Positions 6,061-10,349 of a stretch of 10,349 nt of DNA are shown here, one piece after another. The notes beneath the pieces are model-generated. The model ran no database searches and was not told where the DNA came from. It saw nothing but the letters and a program-made list of their open reading frames with translations. The position numbers were made by a program, and so were the translations under genes. Position 1 is the first letter of the stretch. Every line of letters starts with the position of its first letter. The stretch is from an uncultured Eubacteriales bacterium (lineage in GTDB: Bacteria; Bacillota; Clostridia; Oscillospirales; Oscillospiraceae): assembly GCA_900544705.1 (NCBI GenBank), contig UQWH01000065.1, positions 1 through 10,349 on the forward strand, read 5' to 3'.

Positions 6061-6704
6061 TCCGAAAAATCATTGTCATAGACGAGGAAAAATGCAACGG
6101 CTGCGGCCTGTGTGCCAAAGCCTGCCACGAGGGCGCGATCGACATTGTGGACGGCAAGGCGCGTCTGGCGCGGGAGCACTTCTGCGACGGTCTGGGCGAC
6201 TGCCTGCCCGCCTGCCCCATGGGCGCGATCACCTTTGAGGAGCGCGAAGCGCCGGCCTACGATGAAGCGGCTGTGCTCGCCGCGAAAAAGCCGGCGCATG
6301 TCTGCCCCGGCAGCCGTGCGAGCATGGGCGCGCCGGGCGCTTCCCTGCGCAACTGGCCCGTGCAGCTCAAGCTTCTGGGCTACACCGCGCCCTATTACGA
6401 AGGCGCCGACCTGCTGATCGCCGCAGACTGCACCGCCTTTGCCTGTCCGGACTTTCATCAGAAATATCTCAAGGGCCGCACGGTGCTGATCGGCTGCCCG
6501 AAGCTGGATGCGGCCAATTACGCCGAGAAGCTGACGGCCATCTTCCGCCACAACAACGTGCGCTCCGTCCTTGTCACGCGGATGCAGGTCCCCTGCTGTG
6601 GCGGCCTGCCCTTTGCGGTGCAGCAGGCGATCGAGGCCAGCGGCAGGGACATTCCCATGCGGGTCGTCATTCTCTCGCCGGACGGGAGCGAAGTCGATGG
6701 ATGA
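6057..6704 (+). CDS. 4Fe-4S ferredoxin-like protein with conserved C-terminal domain
   Basis: A 215-aa protein, second in the operon. The N-terminus is a ferredoxin domain: C13, C16, C19, C23 (CNGCGLCAKAC) form a standard 4Fe-4S site. The second site is C43, C49, C53 (CDGLGDCLPACP) and lacks the usual second cysteine. The remaining 160 residues include HVCPGS (C83), LRNWPVQL (97-104), ADC-T-AFAC-PDFH (C125, C130), IGCPKLD (C147) and VPCCGG (C180-C181). Invariant-looking Cys, Trp and His in these motifs suggest a further metal or redox site. The family occurs widely in anaerobes and, as I recall, is sometimes found near hybrid-cluster protein genes; its role is unknown. The start at 6057 is chosen by TTGGAGG about 8 nt upstream and the ATGA overlap, although the frame is open further upstream. 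The 3' end overlaps the next gene by 8 bp. Confidence 0.88.
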   Translation: MIRKIIVIDEEKCNGCGLCAKACHEGAIDIVDGKARLAREHFCDGLGDCLPACPMGAITFEEREAPAYDEAAVLAAKKPAHVCPGSRASMGAPGASLRNWPVQLKLLGYTAPYYEGADLLIAADCTAFACPDFHQKYLKGRTVLIGCPKLDAANYAEKLTAIFRHNNVRSVLVTRMQVPCCGGLPFAVQQAIEASGRDIPMRVVILSPDGSEVDG

Positions 6705-7092
6705 CCTATTAAGCGCCGCAGTCGGCCTTGCCCGCGCACTGGACACCGCGCCGGACGCGGCGGGGATGCGCGTGCTGTGCGCTGCGCTGCACGACGGCGG
6801 CGCAGACGCGCCGGAGCGTCTGCGGGCGGAAAAATGGCGCATCTCACCGGACTGCCGCACCTGCGCCGCCCCCTGCGGACGCAAGGCGGATTATGACGAG
6901 GTGCAGGCCGCGCAGGATGCTCCGGAAACGCGCGAGGCCAAGCGCGCCGCATGGGAAACGCTGCTGCGCTATGTCCGTTCGCGCACCCCGGCGCAGTGCG
7001 ATGCCGAAGCCGTGCTGCGGCTGGTGTTCTACCTTGGCGAAAGCTGGGTGGAGCCGGAGGACCTCACGCGCTGCCTTCGGGCACTGATATGA
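6697..7092 (+). CDS. Small protein with CX2CX3CG motif, third gene of the operon
   Basis: A 131-aa protein that I do not recognise by name. It is mostly helical and Ala/Arg/Leu rich, with a central motif ISPDC53RTC56AAPC60GRKADYD that looks like a metal-binding or redox site, and further Cys at 28, 101 and 126. There is no signal peptide or membrane segment, so it is probably cytoplasmic. The ATG at 6697 overlaps the end of the ferredoxin-like gene by 8 bp and has GGGAG (6683-6687) about 9 nt upstream. The frame is open further upstream, but that stretch lies inside the preceding gene. The tight overlap makes it a likely functional partner of the two upstream proteins. Its stop codon falls within the first palindromic repeat unit (7090-7138). 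The existence of the gene is well supported; its function is not. Confidence 0.82.
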   Translation: MDDLLSAAVGLARALDTAPDAAGMRVLCAALHDGGADAPERLRAEKWRISPDCRTCAAPCGRKADYDEVQAAQDAPETREAKRAAWETLLRYVRSRTPAQCDAEAVLRLVFYLGESWVEPEDLTRCLRALI

Positions 7093-7138
7093 CAAAAAGC
7101 TGCTGCGCTATGTGATAGCGCAGCAGGTCAGCTTGTCA
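7090..7138. repeat. Palindromic repeat unit, copy 1
   Basis: The unit has a perfect 12-bp stem, CTGCTGCGCTAT (7100-7111) with ATAGCGCAGCAG (7115-7126), loop GTG, and outer inverted ends TGACA (7090-7094) and TGTCA (7134-7138). Copy 2 (7529-7582) has the same 12-bp arms and the same outer ends with diverged linkers. The unit begins inside the stop codon of the 6697-7092 gene. Confidence 0.85.
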
Positions 7139-7170
7139 AAAAAAGTCCAAAAGGACTTTTTTGACAAGCT
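7130..7170. terminator. Bidirectional hairpin terminator after the Cys-rich operon
   Basis: AGCTTGTC (7130-7137), seven A, GTCC, loop AAAA, GGAC, six T, GACAAGCT (7163-7170). The stem is about 18 bp with one bulged A. The inner AGTCC/GGACT stem followed by T6 is a compact Rho-independent terminator for the plus-strand operon, and A7 gives the same on the minus strand. Its TTGTCA arm is shared with the end of repeat copy 1. Confidence 0.75.
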
Positions 7171-7175
7171 GCCTG

Positions 7176-7219
7176 CAAAATTGCAAAATCAATTTTTGTA
7201 GTATTATTTTGCAATTTTG
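7176..7219. repeat. AT-rich inverted repeat, 14-bp perfect arms
   Basis: CAAAATTGCAAAAT (7176-7189) is exactly reversed and complemented at 7206-7219 around a 16-nt loop. The loop and right arm contain GTAGTATTA (7198-7206), repeated at 7479-7487. No gene lies here. Confidence 0.8.
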
Positions 7220-7244
7220 GTCGCTGCGGCGGGTGATTGAACGC

Positions 7245-7337
7245 GAAAGGGAACCCATCTCCGCGCTAAGTGCCGCCGCTTTGCGGCGGTTGCGCTCCGA
7301 AACGCCTCGCTGCGGCTCGGTGTGACGGTTCCCTTTC
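7245..7337. repeat. 93-bp inverted-repeat element with inner GC hairpin
   Basis: GAAAGGGAACC (7245-7255) and GGTTCCCTTTC (7327-7337) are perfect 11-bp inverted ends. Inside is a perfect 7-bp hairpin, CCGCCGC (7273-7279) with GCGGCGG (7283-7289), loop TTT. The whole could fold as a multi-branched RNA or be a miniature inverted-repeat element. A short open frame on the minus strand here has no plausible start context and is not called as a gene. Confidence 0.65.
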
Positions 7338-7342
7338 ATACT

Positions 7343-7397
7343 AGAATTTCATAAAAAGCCGCAGGCTTTTTATAGCGCCTGCGGCGCGTCAAATTCT
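7343..7397 (-). terminator. Nested hairpins with a minus-strand terminator
   Basis: The outer arms are AGAATTT (7343-7349) and AAATTCT (7391-7397). Inside are two mutually exclusive stems: ATAAAAAGCC (7351-7360) with 7364-7373, or GCCGCAGGC (7358-7366) with GCCTGCGGC (7377-7385). Read on the minus strand, the second is a 9-bp GC stem followed directly by TTTTT, a standard terminator form. It could stop transcripts reading out of the aspartate kinase gene. Confidence 0.6.
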
Positions 7398-7408
7398 GCA
7401 CAAGACGA

Positions 7409-7433
7409 GAGGGCACGCCGACGGCGTGCCCTC
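7409..7433. repeat. GC-rich palindrome, 12-bp arms
   Basis: GAGGGCACGCCG (7409-7420) and its exact reverse complement (7422-7433) flank a single A. As RNA it would form a very stable hairpin with a short loop. No T-run follows; the adjacent hairpin at 7435-7449 does lead into one. Confidence 0.8.
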
Positions 7434-7434
7434 A

Positions 7435-7458
7435 GTGCGCAAAGCGCACGTGTTTTTT
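7435..7458 (+). terminator. Small GC hairpin followed by T6
   Basis: GTGCGC (7435-7440), AAA, GCGCAC (7444-7449), then GTG and six T (7453-7458). The shape fits a plus-strand Rho-independent terminator, though the stem is only 6 bp and no gene ends directly upstream. Confidence 0.5.
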
Positions 7459-7478
7459 GATTTTCATAATCAAAAAAC
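7452..7478. repeat. AT-rich inverted repeat, 11-bp perfect arms
   Basis: GTTTTTTGATT (7452-7462) and AATCAAAAAAC (7468-7478) flank the loop TTCAT. It is followed directly by GTAGTATTA (7479-7487), the same nonamer found within the 7176-7219 repeat. Confidence 0.75.
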
Positions 7479-7528
7479 GTAGTATTACTCTTTCCTTCCC
7501 TCCGAAACTTTCGGTTCGATAGGTTTTT

Positions 7529-7582
7529 TGACAGTCCGAGCTGCTGCGCTATATGATAGCGCAGCAGCTCTTCAGATTGTCA
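7529..7582. repeat. Palindromic repeat unit, copy 2
   Basis: A perfect 15-bp stem, GAGCTGCTGCGCTAT (7538-7552) with 7556-7570, loop ATG, flanked by TGACA (7529-7533) and TGTCA (7578-7582). The central 12-bp arms are identical to copy 1 at 7100-7126. Both copies end in TTGTCA. It lies about 50 bp downstream of the aspartate kinase stop codon. The remaining bases up to 7631 show no further feature. Confidence 0.85.
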
Positions 7583-7631
7583 GAAAGCCATTTTTAATTT
7601 GTTCCCGTTCTGATCTGTCGATAAAATTTCT

Positions 7632-8369
7632 TTATGTGTCTTTTTCGCAGACAAGCGTTCCGGGCGCGGTGTGAAACGCCGAGCAGACCTCGATCGTCAC
7701 ATGGTAGCGCCGCGCAAGCTCCACGCAGCGGTCATGCAGCACCTGTGCGCCGCCGCGCGCAAGGGTCAGCATTTCGCTGTAGCCGATGGTTTCAAACTTT
7801 ACCGCGTCGGAGAATTTCCGCGGGTCTTTGTTGTAAATGCCGTCCACATCGGTATAGATGCGGCAGCAGTCGGCGTGCAGGAAGGCCGCCAGCGCAACGG
7901 CCGTGGTGTCCGACCCGCCACGTCCCAGCGTCGTGACGTCGCCCGCGTCGTTGATGCCCTGAAAGCCTGCGACAAGGACGATGTTTCCCTTCTCCAGCTC
8001 CTGCTCGACGCGCCTGCCCTCCAGCCGCAGAATGTGCGCGCTGCCGTGCGTCTCCTCCGTCCGCAGGCCCGCCTGCCAGCCGCACAGGCTCACCGCCGGC
8101 ATTCCAAGGCGCTTCAGCGCCATGGCGCACAGGCTTACGGAGCAGATCTCCCCCGTGGACAGAAGCTGATCCAGCTCCCGCCCCGCGCAGTCCGGGTCAA
8201 TCTCCCGCGCTCTGGCGATCAGCGCATCCGTGGATGTCCCCTGCGCCGACAGCACCGCCACGACCTCGTGGCCCTCGCGCCGCAGGGCGGCCATGGTGCG
8301 GGCGGCGGCATAGAGCCGTTTCGCGCTTGCGACCGAAGTTCCGCCGTATTTCAGCACATAGCGTGCCAA
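7632..8369 (-). CDS. Aspartate kinase catalytic domain, lacking the ACT regulatory domains
   Basis: A 245-aa amino-acid kinase that phosphorylates aspartate, the entry step to lysine, threonine, methionine and diaminopimelate. Motifs in order: KYGGTS (7-12), SAQGTSTD (41-48), LSTGE (70-74), SLCGWQAGL (94-102), VAGFQGIN (133-140), TTLGRGGSDTTA (146-157) and IYTDVDGIYNKDPR (171-184). Ordinary aspartate kinases have about 400 residues or more, with two C-terminal ACT domains that bind lysine or threonine. This protein ends with HTAPGTLVCEKDT, right where the first ACT domain should start, and no ACT-like coding follows. The start is a TTG at 8369: AAAGGAGG (8378-8385) is 8 nt upstream, whereas the in-frame ATG 15 codons earlier has no good site and would add a non-family extension. 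A perfect 7-bp hairpin (8388-8405) lies just before the ribosome binding site. Confidence 0.88.
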   Translation of the reverse strand: MARYVLKYGGTSVASAKRLYAAARTMAALRREGHEVVAVLSAQGTSTDALIARAREIDPDCAGRELDQLLSTGEICSVSLCAMALKRLGMPAVSLCGWQAGLRTEETHGSAHILRLEGRRVEQELEKGNIVLVAGFQGINDAGDVTTLGRGGSDTTAVALAAFLHADCCRIYTDVDGIYNKDPRKFSDAVKFETIGYSEMLTLARGGAQVLHDRCVELARRYHVTIEVCSAFHTAPGTLVCEKDT

Positions 8370-8454
8370 GGCTCCTTCCTCCTTTCCGGCAGGAAGTCTC
8401 CTGCCCTGCTCCATGGTATGCCGTTTCCCGTTTTTCCGACACAGATTTTTTCAA

Positions 8455-8483
8455 TTTACTTTTTTCCGACTTCGTGTTACACT
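8455..8483 (+). promoter_or_regulatory. Possible sigma-A promoter of the DUF2461 gene
   Basis: -35 TTTACT (8455-8460), a 17-bp spacer and -10 TACACT (8478-8483), each four of six to consensus, with an extended TGT before the -10 (8475-8477). The position fits a leader of about 27 nt. The match is modest. Confidence 0.4.
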
Positions 8484-8516
8484 AAGCACAGCGTTATTTG
8501 AAAAAGGAAGGTTCTC

Positions 8517-9161
8517 ATGTTCACAGGATTTACACCGGAAGCCATCGATTTTCTCTGGGGCCTGCGCCTGAACAACAACCGCGAATGGTTTCAGGAGCAC
8601 AAGCAGCAGTATCAGACCGCGCTCTATGCGCCGATGAAGGCGCTTTCCGAGGAGCTGACGGAGGCGTTTGCCCAGACCGAGGGACTCAAAATGCATCTTT
8701 CCAGAATTTACCGGGATATGCGGATGCATCCGCCGGTACCCTATAAGGAAAGTCTGTGGATGTGCCTGCGGCGCGACGGCGGAAGCTGGCTGGAGCATCC
8801 CTGTCTGTTTTTTGAATTGACCTCCGAGGGCTACAGCTACGGTTTTCTGCTCTGGGGGCCGAAGGCCGAGGCCATGAACCGCTACCGCGAGCAGCTCTGC
8901 GACCGCAAGGAAGAATTCCTGAAGCTCGCGAAAGCCGTCGAGCGGCAGACCGGCCTGACCATCTCCGGCAAGCGCTACGCCCGTCCCAAGCCCTGCCCCG
9001 ATCCCCGGCTGGAGCCTTATTACAGTCTGAAAAACCTCTTTGCGATCTCCGAACACCCGGTGGACGACGCGCTCTTCTCGCCCGATCTCGGCAGGCAGGT
9101 GCGCGACACGCTGCTGGCGCTGCTGCCGCTGAACGAATTTTGTCAGAATTTCGCATTTTAA
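8517..9161 (+). CDS. DUF2461 (TIGR02453-type) domain protein
   Basis: A 214-aa soluble protein. The N-terminal FTGFTPEAIDFLWGL followed by LNNNREWFQEHKQQYQ (about 17-32) is the hallmark of the DUF2461 family. It is followed by the conserved core IYRDMRMHPPVPYKESLW (64-81) and the SYGFLLWGPKAEAMNRYRE region. The length is normal for the family (about 210-230 aa) and spans the whole domain. No catalytic residue has been established for it to my knowledge, so no reaction is assigned; conserved Arg and Lys residues hint at an anionic ligand. The ATG has AAGGAAGG (8504-8511) 5 nt upstream. The gene is divergent from the aspartate kinase gene and followed by its own terminator, so it is probably transcribed alone. 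Confidence 0.88.
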   Translation: MFTGFTPEAIDFLWGLRLNNNREWFQEHKQQYQTALYAPMKALSEELTEAFAQTEGLKMHLSRIYRDMRMHPPVPYKESLWMCLRRDGGSWLEHPCLFFELTSEGYSYGFLLWGPKAEAMNRYREQLCDRKEEFLKLAKAVERQTGLTISGKRYARPKPCPDPRLEPYYSLKNLFAISEHPVDDALFSPDLGRQVRDTLLALLPLNEFCQNFAF

Positions 9162-9184
9162 TTTCTGCAAAAACTTGAAAAAAT

Positions 9185-9234
9185 AAACCCATGAAACGCG
9201 GAAAACTCCGCCGTTTCAATGGGTTTCATTTTTT
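9185..9234 (+). terminator. Rho-independent terminator of the DUF2461 gene
   Basis: AAACCCATGAAACG (9185-9198) pairs with CGTTTC (9212-9217) and ATGGGTTT (9219-9226), with one bulged A at 9218. An inner CGGA/TCCG (9199-9202, 9207-9210) extends the stem. Six T residues follow (9229-9234). Confidence 0.88.
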
Positions 9235-9324
9235 GTCAAGGGAATCCGGCATAGATTTGCTAATCCGCCGCGGCCGCATTTCAGCCATATTAGTAAGGCG
9301 AGAACGCGGTGGGAGGAAGCAAAC

Positions 9325-10308
9325 ATGAAGCATTTTTTTAAAACGACGGCGACGGCGCTGCTGCTGGCGCTGCTGCTGTCGGGCGGGGCGGGCGCGGCGC
9401 GGACGGAATTCCTGATTCCGGGCGGCGAAACGATCGGCCTGCAATTGCAGTTCGACGGGATCAGCGTGGTGGAATTTGCCGAGAGCAATCCCTGTGCAAA
9501 GGAAGCGGGACTGAAAAAGGGCGACCTGATCTGCAAGATCGACGGTGCGCCGGTCACGACGACGCAGGAACTGTCCGATGCGGTCAACCGATCGGAGGGA
9601 CGGGCGCTCCGCGTGACCGTCCGGCGCGGGGCGGAAGAAAAAACCTTCCGTTTTGCGCCGCAGAACACCAAAGACGGCTGGCGGCTGGGGCTGTACGTCC
9701 GCGACGGCATCAACGGCATCGGCACCGTCACCTATTATGAGCCTGCGACCGGCGACTTCGGCGCGCTGGGGCACGGCGTGGGCGAGGGCGGCGGCCTGCC
9801 GCCGCTGCGCAGCGGCAGCGTCTTTGACGCGCAGATCGTGTCCGTCGCACGCGGCAAGGCGGGAGAACCGGGTGCCCTGCAGGGCGCGGCGGCCTCGGGG
9901 CAGACCACGGGAAGCATCCGCCGCAACACGGACTACGGCGTGTTCGGCACCGTCCGTATCCCGCAAAAGCAGGCCATCCCGGTCGCGCAGGCCGGGGACG
10001 CGCACACGGGAAGCGCCAGCATCTACTCCTGCGTAAGCGGCAGCCGACCGCAGGTCTATGAGATCAGCATTCTGGAGATCGACCTGCAGGAGGCACACGG
10101 CAGGAATTTTCTGATTGAGGTGACGGACCCGGCGCTGCTGCGGAGCACCGGCGGCATCGTACAGGGGATGTCGGGCAGCCCCATCGTGCAGGACGGGCGG
10201 CTCATCGGCGCGGTGACGCACGTGCTGATCAACCAGCCCTCGCGCGGTTACGGCATTTTCATTCAGAATATGCTCGACGCGGCGCAGGAGCAGCAGAAAG
10301 CGGCATAA
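9325..10308 (+). CDS. spoIVB: SpoIVB peptidase (S55), forespore-to-mother-cell sporulation protease
   Basis: A 327-aa serine protease made in the forespore and secreted into the space between the two sporulation membranes. In Bacillus subtilis SpoIVB cleaves SpoIVFA, which triggers pro-sigma-K processing. Residues 1-24 form a Lys-headed hydrophobic signal/anchor segment. A PDZ domain spans about 34-110 (AGLKKGDLICKIDG). The S55 domain follows with a clear triad: H150 in FGALGHGV, D268 in VTDPALL, S283 in GGIVQGMSGSP. The D-to-S spacing of 15 equals that in B. subtilis (D363, S378). The protein is about 100 residues shorter than the Bacillus form (426 aa), mostly in the N-terminal part. The ATG has GGGAGG (9311-9316) 8 nt upstream. 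In many Firmicutes spoIVB is followed by spo0A, which would lie beyond the window. Confidence 0.95.
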   Translation: MKHFFKTTATALLLALLLSGGAGAARTEFLIPGGETIGLQLQFDGISVVEFAESNPCAKEAGLKKGDLICKIDGAPVTTTQELSDAVNRSEGRALRVTVRRGAEEKTFRFAPQNTKDGWRLGLYVRDGINGIGTVTYYEPATGDFGALGHGVGEGGGLPPLRSGSVFDAQIVSVARGKAGEPGALQGAAASGQTTGSIRRNTDYGVFGTVRIPQKQAIPVAQAGDAHTGSASIYSCVSGSRPQVYEISILEIDLQEAHGRNFLIEVTDPALLRSTGGIVQGMSGSPIVQDGRLIGAVTHVLINQPSRGYGIFIQNMLDAAQEQQKAA

Positions 10309-10311
10309 ATG

Positions 10312-10348
10312 AGCAAGCCTCTCCGGCTGTACGCCGGAGAGGCTTGCT
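10312..10348 (+). terminator. Perfect 16-bp hairpin after spoIVB
   Basis: AGCAAGCCTCTCCGGC (10312-10327) pairs exactly with 10333-10348 around the loop TGTAC, 3 nt past the spoIVB stop. The window ends one base later, so the expected T-run cannot be seen. If it is a terminator, spoIVB is not cotranscribed with whatever follows. Confidence 0.75.
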
Positions 10349-10349
10349 G

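Noticed and set aside
7136..7339. A 67-codon minus-strand frame in the repeat-rich gap
   Set aside because: It spans three separate hairpins and has no ribosome binding site or protein-like composition; repeat DNA read as an ORF is the simpler explanation.
7090..7582. CRISPR array
   Set aside because: There are only two copies of the palindromic unit, far apart, with other unrelated hairpins between rather than equal spacers, and no cas genes.
8370..8516. Lysine riboswitch upstream of the aspartate kinase
   Set aside because: The space between the divergent genes is under 150 bp and shows only one small hairpin, not the five-helix lysine aptamer of about 170 nt.
9249..9305. Forespore (sigma-F/G) promoter for spoIVB
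   Set aside because: Two placements are possible: GCATA (9249-9253) with GGCCGCATT (9272-9280) at an overlong 18-bp spacing, or GCATT (9276-9280) with GGCGAGAAC (9297-9305), which would start transcription on top of the ribosome binding site. Neither is convincing enough to annotate.
9226..10221. A 331-codon minus-strand open frame opposite spoIVB
   Set aside because: It is antisense to the unmistakable SpoIVB triad and PDZ domain, with no motif of its own.

Overview
The window looks like a chromosomal segment of a GC-rich, endospore-forming anaerobe of the Clostridia. I infer Oscillospirales/Oscillospiraceae. The reasons are two sporulation genes (spoIIID and spoIVB), strong AAGGAGG-type ribosome binding sites, ferredoxin-type proteins typical of anaerobes, and GC-rich codon use broken by AT-rich intergenic hairpins. 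The lineage is an inference, because no 16S rRNA or comparable marker is present.

Layout, left to right. Bases 1-2149 (minus strand) carry serC and serA, two steps of the phosphorylated serine pathway, followed by the first codons of what is probably gdhA. Glutamate dehydrogenase would make the glutamate that SerC uses as amino donor. A good sigma-A promoter lies just upstream of serC. Bases 2285-3307 (minus) hold ung (uracil-DNA glycosylase) and spoIIID (mother-cell sporulation regulator); spoIIID has a good sigma-E-type promoter match. A divergent promoter then drives an SDR oxidoreductase (3394-4185, plus). This gene converges on pepD (4227-5648, minus) at a perfect bidirectional terminator. 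Divergent from pepD, with back-to-back promoters, is a tightly overlapped three-gene plus-strand operon (5776-7092). It encodes a small zinc-ribbon protein, a 4Fe-4S ferredoxin-like protein with a conserved C-terminal domain, and a small protein with a CX2CX3CG motif. This is the most interesting gene module in the window.

Bases 7093-7631 contain no gene but hold an unusually dense series of perfect hairpins. They are bracketed by two copies of a palindromic unit sharing 12-bp arms and TGACA/TGTCA ends, which suggests an accumulation of small repeat elements. Next to it is an aspartate kinase (7632-8369, minus) that ends exactly where the regulatory ACT domains should begin. Bases 8517-9161 (plus) encode a DUF2461-family protein with its own terminator. 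Bases 9325-10308 (plus) encode SpoIVB, the forespore signalling protease, followed by a perfect 16-bp hairpin at the window edge.

Most of the window is ordinary housekeeping and sporulation content. The parts worth a second look are the Cys-rich operon, the hairpin cluster, the ACT-less aspartate kinase, and a palindrome over the SDR promoter. I found no CRISPR array, tRNA, rRNA, phage gene or transposase.
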